In this document: positions 27,062-36,806 of the stretch, one piece after another
Position numbering within the stretch: the first letter of the stretch is position 1
Layout of the letters: every line of letters begins with the position of its first letter
Source: Phaeobacter inhibens DSM 16374
Lineage (GTDB): Bacteria > Pseudomonadota > Alphaproteobacteria > Rhodobacterales > Rhodobacteraceae
NCBI RefSeq assembly: GCF_000473105.1
Contig: NZ_AXBB01000008.1
Coordinates: forward strand, 1 to 64,000
Length of the DNA stretch: 64,000 nt
Direction: 5' to 3'
Position numbers and translations under genes: made by a program
The notes under the pieces: generated by a model
Databases searched by the model: none
Told to the model about the DNA's origin: nothing
What the model saw: the letters and a program-made list of their open reading frames with translations, nothing else

Positions 27062-28356
27062 GGCTGATCCTTCTGTGGCGCAGCGCCTGCGGCGGCATCT
27101 GCGAGGACGCGCGCGGGCGGTGGTGTCTGGGCCGGCGTGTCAGATGTGGTTACGGCGCTCTGTGGGGCAGGTGTCGCTGCGGTCTCGGATCCGGCGGGCA
27201 TCTCCGCCTCGGGCTCCAGCGGATCGCCGTTTTCATCCAGCCCCAGACGCGCATTCTTGTGCCGCTCAATATCCTTGATCCGGTGACTGTGGAAATAGGA
27301 GGGCCATTTGCCCTGCCGCTCCAGCATGCCTTCGATGATCTTGGCCATAACGGTCAGGTTGCGCAGATGTTCGGGGCTGAAAAACTGGCTGGGGTCCAGC
27401 GACGGGGCGCAGGGGGCCGATTGTTTTTCCATATCCCGCAGCGCGGTCTGCATCAGCGGCCGACCCTCAAAGAATGTGGCATCCATGACCTCGGCATCGC
27501 AGCGATAGGCGGCGGTGGCGGCCTCCGCCAGATCGCGCGCCATCACCAGTTTGCGCACCTTGGCCTCGCTGTCGCCGCGCGACCGGTCCAGCTGACGCGA
27601 CAGCTCCCAGCCCAGCGTGTGACGCAGCCAGGGGTCCTGCTCCTGAAACTGGCCTTGCAGGAAATACATCAGCGCCAGCTCGCGCACGGTCATGGCCTGG
27701 TTTTCCGGCTCGAATTCCTCCACCGTGCAGGGCCGCCCGTCAAAGGCCACCTCGGCAAAATCATCCAGCACCGAGCCATTTTTCAGCTCTTTGCGGATCA
27801 TCGGGCGCAGGGTGAAATCCTCGCCGAACAACTCCCGCCACTGGGCAAAACGTGGCGCGTAATGAAACCGGCCGTTTTGCAGGTTGTGGTCAAAGAACTC
27901 CTGCATGCTGCCCCGGTACCAGCCGATCTTGATCTGCTCGGCATAGCTCGACAGGATCCGCTGCGCATGAGGGCGCACATAGGCCACGATATGGATGCGA
28001 TCAGCGCAGCCGCGAAAGAAGGTCTCGACCAGGTCGTAAAATTCCGGTGCCGGGATATTCTCAAACGCCTCGGCAGACAGCACCGCATAATCCGCATCCG
28101 AGGCCGCGATCTGGGCGGCCACCTCTGTCAGACCGTCGCGATCCTCCAGATGTTTGGGCAGGGGCGTGCCCTTGCGATGGCTGGTGATAAACCCGGTCAG
28201 ATAATTGTGGTTCATCTTGGCCGGGTAGAGCAGCTTGGCGTCATGCAGCTGAATGCTCCCCACAGCCAGCGCATTCTGGATGGTGGTGGTCCCGGTCTTG
28301 TGGTCGCCGATGTGAATCACAAGCGTCTTGGGTCTGGCTCCGGTTTTGTCGCTCAT
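27058..28356 (-). CDS. sulfotransferase-like P-loop protein with a low-complexity tail
   Basis: 432 residues from the ATG at 28356, which has GGAG 5 bases upstream; an ATG three codons earlier is the alternative. VIHIGDHKTGTTTIQNAL is the PAPS 5'-phosphosulfate loop and IVAYVRPHAQRILSSYAEQI the probable 3'-phosphate region. The last 70 residues are disordered and rich in Ala, Pro and Thr. It is the first gene of a coupled operon running sulfotransferase, GT2, GT4, sulfotransferase. Confidence 0.75.
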   Translation of the reverse strand: MSDKTGARPKTLVIHIGDHKTGTTTIQNALAVGSIQLHDAKLLYPAKMNHNYLTGFITSHRKGTPLPKHLEDRDGLTEVAAQIAASDADYAVLSAEAFENIPAPEFYDLVETFFRGCADRIHIVAYVRPHAQRILSSYAEQIKIGWYRGSMQEFFDHNLQNGRFHYAPRFAQWRELFGEDFTLRPMIRKELKNGSVLDDFAEVAFDGRPCTVEEFEPENQAMTVRELALMYFLQGQFQEQDPWLRHTLGWELSRQLDRSRGDSEAKVRKLVMARDLAEAATAAYRCDAEVMDATFFEGRPLMQTALRDMEKQSAPCAPSLDPSQFFSPEHLRNLTVMAKIIEGMLERQGKWPSYFHSHRIKDIERHKNARLGLDENGDPLEPEAEMPAGSETAATPAPQSAVTTSDTPAQTPPPARVLADAAAGAAPQKDQP

Positions 28357-28468
28357 CGGCTCCATCTCGTTACTTCATCAGCCTTATTTTCCGGCGCCCA
28401 AGCCCTACTCTAACATCCGGTACGGGTCCAGACCAAGCCGCCTGCAACAGCGCAGCGGTCAGGCTCGA

Positions 28469-29671
<1,203 letters not shown>

Positions 29672-29780
29672 TCAAACAATCCAGAGGCATACAAGGATCG
29701 GTTTCAGCGCCGGCAAAGACCTGCATTTTCCTTTTATATCAGCTTGTTACGGAAACACTTGCTGGACACATCAGCCCCTG

Positions 29781-30437
29781 TCAGACCGCCATCAGGCGGT
29801 GATGCTCGGCAATGGCCTCATCCAGGTCGCTGAAATAGCGCAGCCGGCCATTGTCCAGAACCAGACCGGCATTGCAGAACTGGCGCAGCTGGCGCATCGA
29901 ATGATTGACCAGAATGGCGCTGGAATGGCGCATCCGGTCGGTAAAAATATCGCGGCTCTTGCGCTTAAAGGCGGCATCGCCCACCGCCGTCACCTCATCC
30001 ACCAGATAGGTGTCGAACTTGATCCCCATTGAGGCGCCAAAGGTCAGCCGCGCCCGCATCCCAGAGGAATAGCTGCGCATCGGCATATGGTAGAATTTGC
30101 CCAATTCGGCAAAATCTTCGACAAACCCTACCAGATCATCGGTATCCACGCCGTAAATCCGCGCAATGAAACGGACGTTTTCCGCGCCGCTCAGATCGCC
30201 GTGAAACGACGCTGCCAGCCCCACTGGCCAGGAAATCGACCCGTCGGAGATGATCTCACCATGATCGGGGCGCATGGTGCCCGCCACCAGCTGCAGCAGG
30301 GTGGATTTGCCCGCGCCATTGCGCCCCAGAAGCGCCAGCGACCGTCCCGTCGGCAGCGTCAGGTTCAGATTGTCGATGACAACCCGCCGCTCCCCCTTGA
30401 GCCAGAAGCTCTTCGTCAGATTTTCAAACCGGATCAC
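29781..30437 (-). CDS. kpsT: capsule export ABC ATPase (KpsT type)
   Basis: 218 residues, the size of KpsT/BexA/CtrD. Walker A is LLGRNGAGKSTLLQL; the signature is YSSGMRARLTFGAS, the variant usual in this subfamily; Walker B is DTYLVDEVTAVGD. It powers export of lipid-linked capsular polysaccharide through KpsM. It begins 17 bp after kpsE. The permease gene lies across on the opposite strand. Confidence 0.92.
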   Translation of the reverse strand: MIRFENLTKSFWLKGERRVVIDNLNLTLPTGRSLALLGRNGAGKSTLLQLVAGTMRPDHGEIISDGSISWPVGLAASFHGDLSGAENVRFIARIYGVDTDDLVGFVEDFAELGKFYHMPMRSYSSGMRARLTFGASMGIKFDTYLVDEVTAVGDAAFKRKSRDIFTDRMRHSSAILVNHSMRQLRQFCNAGLVLDNGRLRYFSDLDEAIAEHHRLMAV

Positions 30438-30454
30438 CGCCCTGCCCCCTCGCC

Positions 30455-31885
30455 CTAGCTGCGATCGCGGATCGAATAGTAGATCAGCGCCAGAATCGAC
30501 CAGGTCAGCAGCAGGAACAGCCCGGCCAGGGCTGCCAGCACCGCGCGGCGGGGATATTCCGGCTCGGTGGCGCGGGTGGGGTTGATATAGGTCGCCAGAT
30601 AGCGGCTCTGACGGGCGGCATCATCGCGCGCCACCTCCAGCGCCGTCAGCGCGGCACGATAGCTTTCCTCGGCATATTCGCGGTCCACCGTCAGCCGTTC
30701 GAATTCGGCAATCAGCGACGGGTAATCCTCTCCGACGCCACCAGTGTCGGTGTTGTTGGAGGTAAAGGTCTGCCGTTCGATATTGATGCGGTCGCGAATG
30801 ACGTCGATATGCTGCTGCGCCTTGGTCAGCCGCGGATCCGCCGCGGTCACCGTGCCCCGCAGAAGGTCATATTGGATCAGCGCCTCGGCCAGTTGCTGCT
30901 GGAGATTGTTCATCACCCCCATGCGGCCCTGAATATCGGCCTCGGGATCCACGATCCGGGTGCGGGTGCGAAAACTGGTCAGCGACTGGCGGGCGTCCTT
31001 CAGCCGCTCCAGCGCCTCATCCAGATCGGCGCGGGCATAGCGCATCGCATCGGCGCGCGCCTGTTCATTCAGCGCATTGATGCGGGTCTGACTCTCGGCG
31101 ACGATGGCCTTTGTGATGGCCTGCGCGGTCGCCGCATCAAAGGCCAGCGCCTGCACCTCAATCAGCCCCGAGCCGCTGTCAAAAGAGATCCCGACAATGC
31201 GCTGCCAGTACCAGGTCAGATCCTCCAGCGAGGCCTCCGGCCAGAGCGCAAAGACCCAGTCGCGCGGCCAGAGCGCACTGTAATGCCCCTGCAGGTCCAC
31301 CGCCGCATCGACCGCAGCCACCATTTCCTGGCTCTGGATGAATTCATAGAGGATATCACTGTCCGAGGCGCTGCTGGTGCCTGCGAACTGCGCCAGCCCG
31401 CCAAGCAGATCATTGGCGCCGCTGCTTTCCTGGCTGCGCACGGTAAAGCCTGCGGTTGAGGCATATTGATCCTCGGCAAAGGTCCAGAGATAGATCATCA
31501 CCGCCAGGAGCGGCGCCAGCACCAGCGCCACAAAGCTGATCACCAGCCCCCAGTGGCGTTTTTTCATGCTGGCAGGCCGTGCCAGCGGATAGGCCGGACG
31601 TTGCTCGGCCTCGGCGATGCGCGCCTCCAGCTCGGCCACGGCGGCTTCGGCCTTGCGCGCCTTGCGGCGCACCCGTTTCAGCTGTTTGACAGGATCCGGC
31701 ACCCGCTGGGCGGGGGCGGCAGCCTCTCCCGCATCCGGGGCGCTGTCCGATGCTGTGGCAGCAGGGGAGGCCGCGGGTGTACCGGTTGCTGTGCTTGCTG
31801 CGGTATCTGCCGCAGCCGCCTCCTCTGATGTCGCCTCTTCTGAAGCGGGGCGTCCGGTCAGGGACGACGGGGGCGTCTGTGTCAT
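30455..31885 (-). CDS. kpsE: capsule export inner-membrane/periplasmic protein (KpsE type)
   Basis: 476 residues from ATG 31885; a start 9 codons earlier is possible. Layout: an Ala/Thr/Glu-rich disordered N terminus (about 1-65), a short helix with KQLKRVRRKARKAE, membrane helix 1 (WGLVISFVALVLAPLLAVMI), a large periplasmic part with coiled coil (AQFAGTSSASDSDILYEFIQ to SYRAALTALEVARDDAARQS), YLATYINPTRATEPEYPRR, and membrane helix 2 near the end. This is the polysaccharide co-polymerase type 3 architecture linking KpsMT to the outer-membrane channel. The N-terminal extension is longer than in Escherichia KpsE. Confidence 0.9.
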   Translation of the reverse strand: MTQTPPSSLTGRPASEEATSEEAAAADTAASTATGTPAASPAATASDSAPDAGEAAAPAQRVPDPVKQLKRVRRKARKAEAAVAELEARIAEAEQRPAYPLARPASMKKRHWGLVISFVALVLAPLLAVMIYLWTFAEDQYASTAGFTVRSQESSGANDLLGGLAQFAGTSSASDSDILYEFIQSQEMVAAVDAAVDLQGHYSALWPRDWVFALWPEASLEDLTWYWQRIVGISFDSGSGLIEVQALAFDAATAQAITKAIVAESQTRINALNEQARADAMRYARADLDEALERLKDARQSLTSFRTRTRIVDPEADIQGRMGVMNNLQQQLAEALIQYDLLRGTVTAADPRLTKAQQHIDVIRDRINIERQTFTSNNTDTGGVGEDYPSLIAEFERLTVDREYAEESYRAALTALEVARDDAARQSRYLATYINPTRATEPEYPRRAVLAALAGLFLLLTWSILALIYYSIRDRS

Positions 31886-32001
31886 GATCAACCTGTCCTG
31901 GCCCAAAAGCACCCTGCCCCAAGCCGTTTGTCATTGTCTTTTGTTTCTCTCATAATACCGCTCGCGATCCGCGTTTCACAATGGGTATTCATGGGGTGTT
32001 C

Positions 32002-32910
32002 ATGGCCAGCCTGTCTTCTTCTGCGCCCCCGGCTCAGCCCCGCCCATTAAGCCCGCCAAAGACACAGGTCACGGCACAGGCGCCCGCCCAGACGCCAGCC
32101 CAGATCCCCGCCAGCCCCGCCGCGAATCCGCACCATCGCCATCGCCGCAGCATGGCAACACTGCGCACCGTCGCGGCGCTGGTGCTGCGCGAGATGTCGA
32201 CGCGCTACGGGCGCACGCCCGGCGGCTACCTCTGGGGCATTCTGGAACCACTCGCCGCGATCCTGTTCCTGTCGCTGGGCTTCTCGCTGGTGATCCGCAC
32301 GCCGTCGCTTGGCACCAGTTTCCTCTTGTTCTACGCCACCGGATTTCTGCCATTTAACCTGTATCAGACTCTGTCCGGCACCGTTGCGCGGGCGCTTGCC
32401 TATTCCCGTCCCCTGCTGCGCTACCCCGCTGTCACCTGGCTGGATGCGATCCTGGCGCGGTTTGTGCTGAACAGCCTGACCGGGATTGTCATCACCACGC
32501 TTCTGATCACCGGCATCCTTGCGGTGATCGACAGCCGCACCGCCATTGACCTGCCACCGCTGGTCGAAGCCATCACCCTCGCCATGGTGCTGGGGCTGGG
32601 GGTGGGCTGTATCAATGCGGTGCTGATGGGGCTGTTTCCCTTGTGGGATGTGGCCTGGTCAATCATCACCCGACCGCTGTTTCTGGCCTCCGGCGTGATC
32701 TATATCTACGAGGATCTGCCGCCGGTGGCGCAGGACGTGCTGTGGTATAATCCACTGCTGCATATCACCGGGCTGATGCGCACCGGATTCTACCCCACCT
32801 ATAATGCTGATTACGTCAGCCATGCCTATGTGCTGCTGATCGGTATGACGCTGACCGCCCTGGGTCTGATCCTGATGCGCCGCTATCACCGGGTCATCCT
32901 CAACCGCTGA
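32002..32910 (+). CDS. kpsM: capsule export ABC permease (KpsM type)
   Basis: 302 residues from ATG 32002, preceded by GGGGTG; other in-frame ATGs at 31981 and 32152 are possible. The start at 32152 would drop the unusual Pro/Ala/Gln-rich N-terminal 50 residues. The ABC-2 permease core has LREMSTRYGRTPGGYLWGIL and about six membrane helices. It is divergent from kpsE/kpsT, with about 116 bp between the starts, whereas kpsM and kpsT usually sit side by side. It forms the inner-membrane pore with KpsT. Confidence 0.9.
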   Translation: MASLSSSAPPAQPRPLSPPKTQVTAQAPAQTPAQIPASPAANPHHRHRRSMATLRTVAALVLREMSTRYGRTPGGYLWGILEPLAAILFLSLGFSLVIRTPSLGTSFLLFYATGFLPFNLYQTLSGTVARALAYSRPLLRYPAVTWLDAILARFVLNSLTGIVITTLLITGILAVIDSRTAIDLPPLVEAITLAMVLGLGVGCINAVLMGLFPLWDVAWSIITRPLFLASGVIYIYEDLPPVAQDVLWYNPLLHITGLMRTGFYPTYNADYVSHAYVLLIGMTLTALGLILMRRYHRVILNR

Positions 32911-32918
32911 TCTGCGCT

Positions 32919-33962
32919 TTATTCGCGGGCCTCTGCCAGCACCTCACCGTGGCTGCGCCCCAACCGCCGCAACAGCCCATCGCGCACCGCCAGCCAGGTG
33001 AGCCGCAGATAGGCCCGGCGCACGCCGGGATGATGACGCACTTTCAGGATCCATTTGGGCAGGATCAGCAGCAGCACCGGCCAGAACAGCCAGCCCGCCG
33101 CCTGCCGATAAAGCAGCAGCAGATTGCGGTGATGGTAATAGACCTTCCACAGCGGCCGAAACCGCTGACCGCTGTCACCATTGCTGAAGGTGGAGAAATC
33201 ATGCTCAAACCGCACATCGGCGGCAAAGCAGATGCGCCCCCCCGCAGCACTCAGTCCAAGGGTATAGAGCGCATCATCGCCGTAGATGAACAGCTTTGGA
33301 TCCGGATAGCCCACCCGCCGCACCGCCGCTGCTGAGATGAAGAACCCCACAAAAGACGTCACATCAATCGCGCTCAGCCCGCCGTCATAGGCGCGGCGCG
33401 GAATATGGAACCCATCCCGCCCCTTGCGGGCGGTGGACAGGAAATGCGACAGGCTCCAGAACGGGTTGCGCGAGGGGCGGTTCATCTCGCAAATCTCGCC
33501 GCTTGGGAAATAGACCGCCGCCGCCACCGCGTCCCAATGGGCCAGCGCGCCGCTCTGTCCCATGGCGTGAAACGCCGCCAGCCCACCGGGTTCCGGGCGG
33601 CCATCATCATCCATCACCACCAGCCAGTCTGGTGTATGGGCCTCCATCGCGCGCTGCATTCCCAAGGCAAAACCGCCGGCCCCGCCCTGATTGGTGACAC
33701 TGGTCACCACATCGACACGCGGATGATCCGCCGCCCAGCCGGCCAGCCAGTCACCGGTCCCATCGTTGGAGGCATTGTCCACCACCACCAGCGACGCCAG
33801 CTCCTGCGCGGGACTGTCCAACAGACGCGCCAATGTCACCTTGAGTTTCGCAAGCCGGTTATAAGTGACCACCACCGCCACCAGACGTCCGGCGCCGGCC
33901 TGCTGCATATTGGCCTGCATATCAGCCTGAAGCGCAGGCTCGGGGATCAGGGTTTCATTCAC
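32919..33962 (-). CDS. glycosyltransferase family 2, galactofuranosyltransferase-like
   Basis: 347 residues from GTG 33962 (AGGAG 11 bases upstream). The frame is open to a TTG at 34037 and ATGs at 33920 and 33908 are alternatives, so the start is unsure. The catalytic domain is clear: VAVVVTYNRLAKLKVTLARL, VVVDNASNDGTGDW, NQGGAGGFALGM, WLVVMDDDGRPEPGG and FIYGDDALYTLGLS, matching the GlfT-like subgroup as at 26-27 kb. The C-terminal 90 residues contain a hydrophobic stretch (LFWPVLLLILPKWIL), which may anchor it to the membrane. Its stop is 8 bp from the kpsM stop. Confidence 0.82.
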   Translation of the reverse strand: MNETLIPEPALQADMQANMQQAGAGRLVAVVVTYNRLAKLKVTLARLLDSPAQELASLVVVDNASNDGTGDWLAGWAADHPRVDVVTSVTNQGGAGGFALGMQRAMEAHTPDWLVVMDDDGRPEPGGLAAFHAMGQSGALAHWDAVAAAVYFPSGEICEMNRPSRNPFWSLSHFLSTARKGRDGFHIPRRAYDGGLSAIDVTSFVGFFISAAAVRRVGYPDPKLFIYGDDALYTLGLSAAGGRICFAADVRFEHDFSTFSNGDSGQRFRPLWKVYYHHRNLLLLYRQAAGWLFWPVLLLILPKWILKVRHHPGVRRAYLRLTWLAVRDGLLRRLGRSHGEVLAEARE

Positions 33963-34116
33963 AGCGACAGCGGCTCCTGCGGGCGGCGGGGTATTTTGGT
34001 TCAGAGCGCAAAGCTCATAAATAGGCCGTGCTGTCAATTCACCTGCCGGTTACAGGTCGCTTTCCCGCGCCGCAGGACGCATTGACACCCCGCGCCCAAG
34101 CCGCCACCTAAGGGGC

Positions 34117-35127
34117 ATGAAAACCGCTCTTATCACCGGATCGGCCGGCTTTATCGGCTATCACCTTGCAGACCGGCTGCTGGCCGCAGGCTGGCGTGTC
34201 ATTGGGCTGGATTGCCTCTCGCCCTATTATGATGTCCGCCTGAAGGAGTGCCGCCACGCGCGGTTGGCGGAATACGCGGGTTTCACGCCAATCATTGGCA
34301 AGCTGGAAGATCCCGACCGCCTGATGGGGCTGTTTGCCACCCATAAACCGGATGCGGTGATCCATCTCGCCGCCCAGGCCGGGGTGCGCCATTCCATCGA
34401 TGCGCCGCGCGATTATCTTGAGGCCAATCTGATCGGCACCTTTGAGCTCCTGGAGGCCGCCCGCGCCCATCCGCCCGCCCATATGCTGATCGCCTCCACC
34501 TCCTCGGCCTATGGCGCCAACACCCAGATGCCCTTTGATGAGCGCCAGCAGGCGGATCATCAGATGTCCTTTTATGCCGCCACCAAAAAGGCGGGCGAGA
34601 CGATGGCCCATTCCTATGCCCATCTCTACGGGCTGCCGACCACGATGTTTAGGTTTTTCACCGTCTATGGCCCCTGGGGCCGGCCCGATATGGCACTGTT
34701 CAAATTCACCAAGGCGATGCAGGCAGGTCAGCCGATCGACGTCTACAATCACGGCAGGATGAGCCGGGATTTCACCTATATCGACGATCTGGTCGCGGGC
34801 ATCACCGGGCTGATCGACGCGGTGCCGGGGGGTCAACCGGTCTCGGAACAGGACAATCTCAGCCCTGTCGCCCCCTTCCGGGTGGTCAATATCGGCGCCT
34901 CCAGACCCACGCCGCTGATGGAGTATATCGCAGCGCTGGAAACCGCGCTGGGGATCACCGCGCAAAAAAACCTGATGGAGATGCAGCCTGGCGATGTGCC
35001 TGCCACCTGGGCCGACACCAGCTTGCTGAACCAGCTCACTGGCTATGAACCGCAGGTCCCCGTCGAAGAGGGCGTCGCGCGGTTTGTCACCTGGTACCGG
35101 GCGTATTACGGTGACGCCCAAGGCTGA
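34117..35127 (+). CDS. UDP-glucuronate epimerase (LspL/Cap1J family)
   Basis: 336 residues. ITGSAGFIGYHLADRLL (Rossmann loop), HLAAQAGVRHSIDAPRDY, STSSAYGANTQMPF, FYAATKKAGETMAHSY (Tyr and Lys of the active site), RFFTVYGPWGRPDMALFKF and SRDFTYIDDLVAGI together are the pattern of UDP-glucuronate 4-epimerases. It would turn the UDP-GlcA made by Ugd, next on the same strand, into UDP-galacturonate. It is divergent from the GT2. A 10-bp hairpin follows. Confidence 0.88.
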   Translation: MKTALITGSAGFIGYHLADRLLAAGWRVIGLDCLSPYYDVRLKECRHARLAEYAGFTPIIGKLEDPDRLMGLFATHKPDAVIHLAAQAGVRHSIDAPRDYLEANLIGTFELLEAARAHPPAHMLIASTSSAYGANTQMPFDERQQADHQMSFYAATKKAGETMAHSYAHLYGLPTTMFRFFTVYGPWGRPDMALFKFTKAMQAGQPIDVYNHGRMSRDFTYIDDLVAGITGLIDAVPGGQPVSEQDNLSPVAPFRVVNIGASRPTPLMEYIAALETALGITAQKNLMEMQPGDVPATWADTSLLNQLTGYEPQVPVEEGVARFVTWYRAYYGDAQG

Positions 35128-35202
35128 TCCGGGGCAGAGTTGATCTGGTGCGACATGCGCTTCTGACCTGTCACCTTTCCCCAAATACTCGCGCCGCAGG
35201 CC

Positions 35203-35225
35203 TCCCGATTTCTGTGAAATCGGGA
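35203..35225 (+). terminator. hairpin after the epimerase gene
   Basis: Perfect 10-bp stem TCCCGATTTC/GAAATCGGGA with a TGT loop, 75 bp after the stop. No T-run follows. It separates the epimerase from the parS-like element and ugd. Confidence 0.5.
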
Positions 35226-35245
35226 TCAAGACACCCTCCTCTATT

Positions 35246-35303
35246 AGGTCAGCATGATTGACTAAATGTTTCGCACGCGAAACATTTAGTCCGAACCGGA
35301 CCT
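35246..35303 (+). repeat. 58-bp parS-like element, copy 1
   Basis: The core is a 28-bp palindrome (35262-35289): 13-bp arms from CTAAATGTTTCGC to GCGAAACATTTAG around AC. Inside are TGTTTC (35267-35272) and GAAACA (35279-35284), the half-sites of the classical ParB site parS but with a 6-bp instead of 4-bp centre. A second small dyad, GTCCGAACCGGAC, follows, and TAGGTC/GACCTA close the ends. Copy 2 at 41057-41114 matches at 53 of 58 positions in the same orientation. The pair brackets ugd-parB-parA-ori-rep. A partition centromere is the best reading. Confidence 0.75.
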
Positions 35304-35419
35304 ATTTCTCGTATGCCCAAAATTCCGGTTCCCGCCCCCATCGCGCCCGTATATGTCTGATCCCCAACACCCCGCCCCTTCAAGCGGGGGACATGAGGCA
35401 ACAGCAAAGGACCGCCCCC

Positions 35420-36724
35420 ATGCGCATTGCAATGATTGGCACCGGATATGTCGGATTGGTCTCCGGCGTCTGCTTTTCCGACTTTGGCCATGACGTGGTC
35501 TGCGTCGACAAGGACGCCGCCAAGATCGCCCGGCTACAAGCCGGCGAGGTGCCGATCTATGAGCCGGGGCTGGAGGATCTGATGGCGCGCAATGTGGCTG
35601 CGGGCCGGCTGTCCTTTACCGATGATCTGGCCGCCGCCGTGGCCGAGGCCGAAGCGGTGTTCATCGCCGTTGGCACGCCAACACGGCGCGGCGATGGTCA
35701 TGCCGATCTCACCTATGTGATGGCCGCCAGCGAGGAGATCGCCGCCGCCCTGCAGGGCTATACCGTGGTGGTCACCAAATCGACCGTTCCCCTGGGCACC
35801 AACCGGCAGGTGAAACAGGTGATTGCCAAATCCAACCCGGCGGCAGATTTCGATGTGGCCTCCAACCCGGAGTTCCTGCGCGAAGGGGCGGCGATTGATG
35901 ATTTCATGCGCCCCGACCGGGTGGTCGTCGGCGTGCAGAACGACCGCGCCGCCGAGGTCATGGCCGAAATCTACCGGCCATTGTATTTGCGCGATTTCCC
36001 GATCCTCACCACCGATCTCGAAAGCGCCGAGATGATCAAATATGCCGCCAATGCGTTTCTGGCGACCAAGATCACCTTCATGAATGAAATCGCAGGCCTC
36101 TGTGAGCGGGTGGGATCAGACGTCAAGGAAGTCGCCCGTGGCATCGGGCTGGACGGGCGCATCGGCAATAAGTTCCTGCATGCCGGTCCCGGTTATGGCG
36201 GGTCGTGTTTTCCCAAGGATACCGCCGCGCTGGCGCGCATCGGTCAGGACCACGCCTATCCGATGCAGATCACCGAAACGGTGATGCGGGTCAATCAGGA
36301 GGTAAAAGCCCGGATGCTGGAGAAGCTGCGCGACGCCTGTGACGGCAGTTTCAACGGCAAGACCATCGCGGTGCTGGGCGTCACCTTCAAACCCAATACC
36401 GATGACATGCGCGAGGCGCCCAGCCTCACCATCGTGCCGGCCCTCATTGGGGGCGGCGCCAGGGTGCGGGTGGTGGACCCGCAGGGCGAGGCCGAGGGGC
36501 GCGATCTGCTGCCCGGTGTGAAATGGGAAGAAGATCCCTATAAGGCCGCGCGCAATGCGGATCTGGTGGTGCTGTTGACGGAATGGAATGAATTCCGCGC
36601 CCTCGATCTGAAGGCGCTGGCGCGCAAGATGGCGCAGCCCCGGATGGTGGATCTGCGCAATATCTACACCGCCAAAGCCGCCAAACGCGCCGGGTTTGAG
36701 ACCTATATCGGAGTGGGCCGCTAA
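35420..36724 (+). CDS. ugd: UDP-glucose 6-dehydrogenase
   Basis: 434 residues; the usual size. It oxidises UDP-glucose to UDP-glucuronate with two NAD+. MRIAMIGTGYVGLVSGVCF is the Rossmann start; AVGTPTRRGDGHADLTYV, SNPEFLREGAAIDDF and GYGGSCFPKDTAAL with the catalytic Cys263 are enzyme-specific; VLGVTFKPNTDDMREAPSL opens the C-terminal domain. The ATG at 35420 has AAAGGA 8-9 bases upstream. A longer frame from 35258 only translates the parS-like repeat. It lies between that repeat and the convergent parB gene. Confidence 0.96.
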   Translation: MRIAMIGTGYVGLVSGVCFSDFGHDVVCVDKDAAKIARLQAGEVPIYEPGLEDLMARNVAAGRLSFTDDLAAAVAEAEAVFIAVGTPTRRGDGHADLTYVMAASEEIAAALQGYTVVVTKSTVPLGTNRQVKQVIAKSNPAADFDVASNPEFLREGAAIDDFMRPDRVVVGVQNDRAAEVMAEIYRPLYLRDFPILTTDLESAEMIKYAANAFLATKITFMNEIAGLCERVGSDVKEVARGIGLDGRIGNKFLHAGPGYGGSCFPKDTAALARIGQDHAYPMQITETVMRVNQEVKARMLEKLRDACDGSFNGKTIAVLGVTFKPNTDDMREAPSLTIVPALIGGGARVRVVDPQGEAEGRDLLPGVKWEEDPYKAARNADLVVLLTEWNEFRALDLKALARKMAQPRMVDLRNIYTAKAAKRAGFETYIGVGR

Positions 36725-36751
36725 ACCCACCCGGTCATCACCCCAAACACA

Positions 36752-36785
36752 AAAAGACCCTGATACAGCTGTATCAGGGTCTTTT
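36752..36785. terminator. bidirectional terminator between ugd and parB
   Basis: A perfect 34-bp palindrome: arms AAAAGACCCTGATACAG (36752-36768) and its complement (36769-36785). A-run on the left and T-run on the right serve both converging genes. Confidence 0.92.
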
Positions 36786-36806
36786 CACATCATCCTCAGA
36801 CTCTGT

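Noticed and set aside
35258-35419. 54-codon extension of ugd
   Set aside because: It would translate the parS-like palindrome and spacer; the ATG at 35420 has a proper ribosome site and begins the Rossmann motif.
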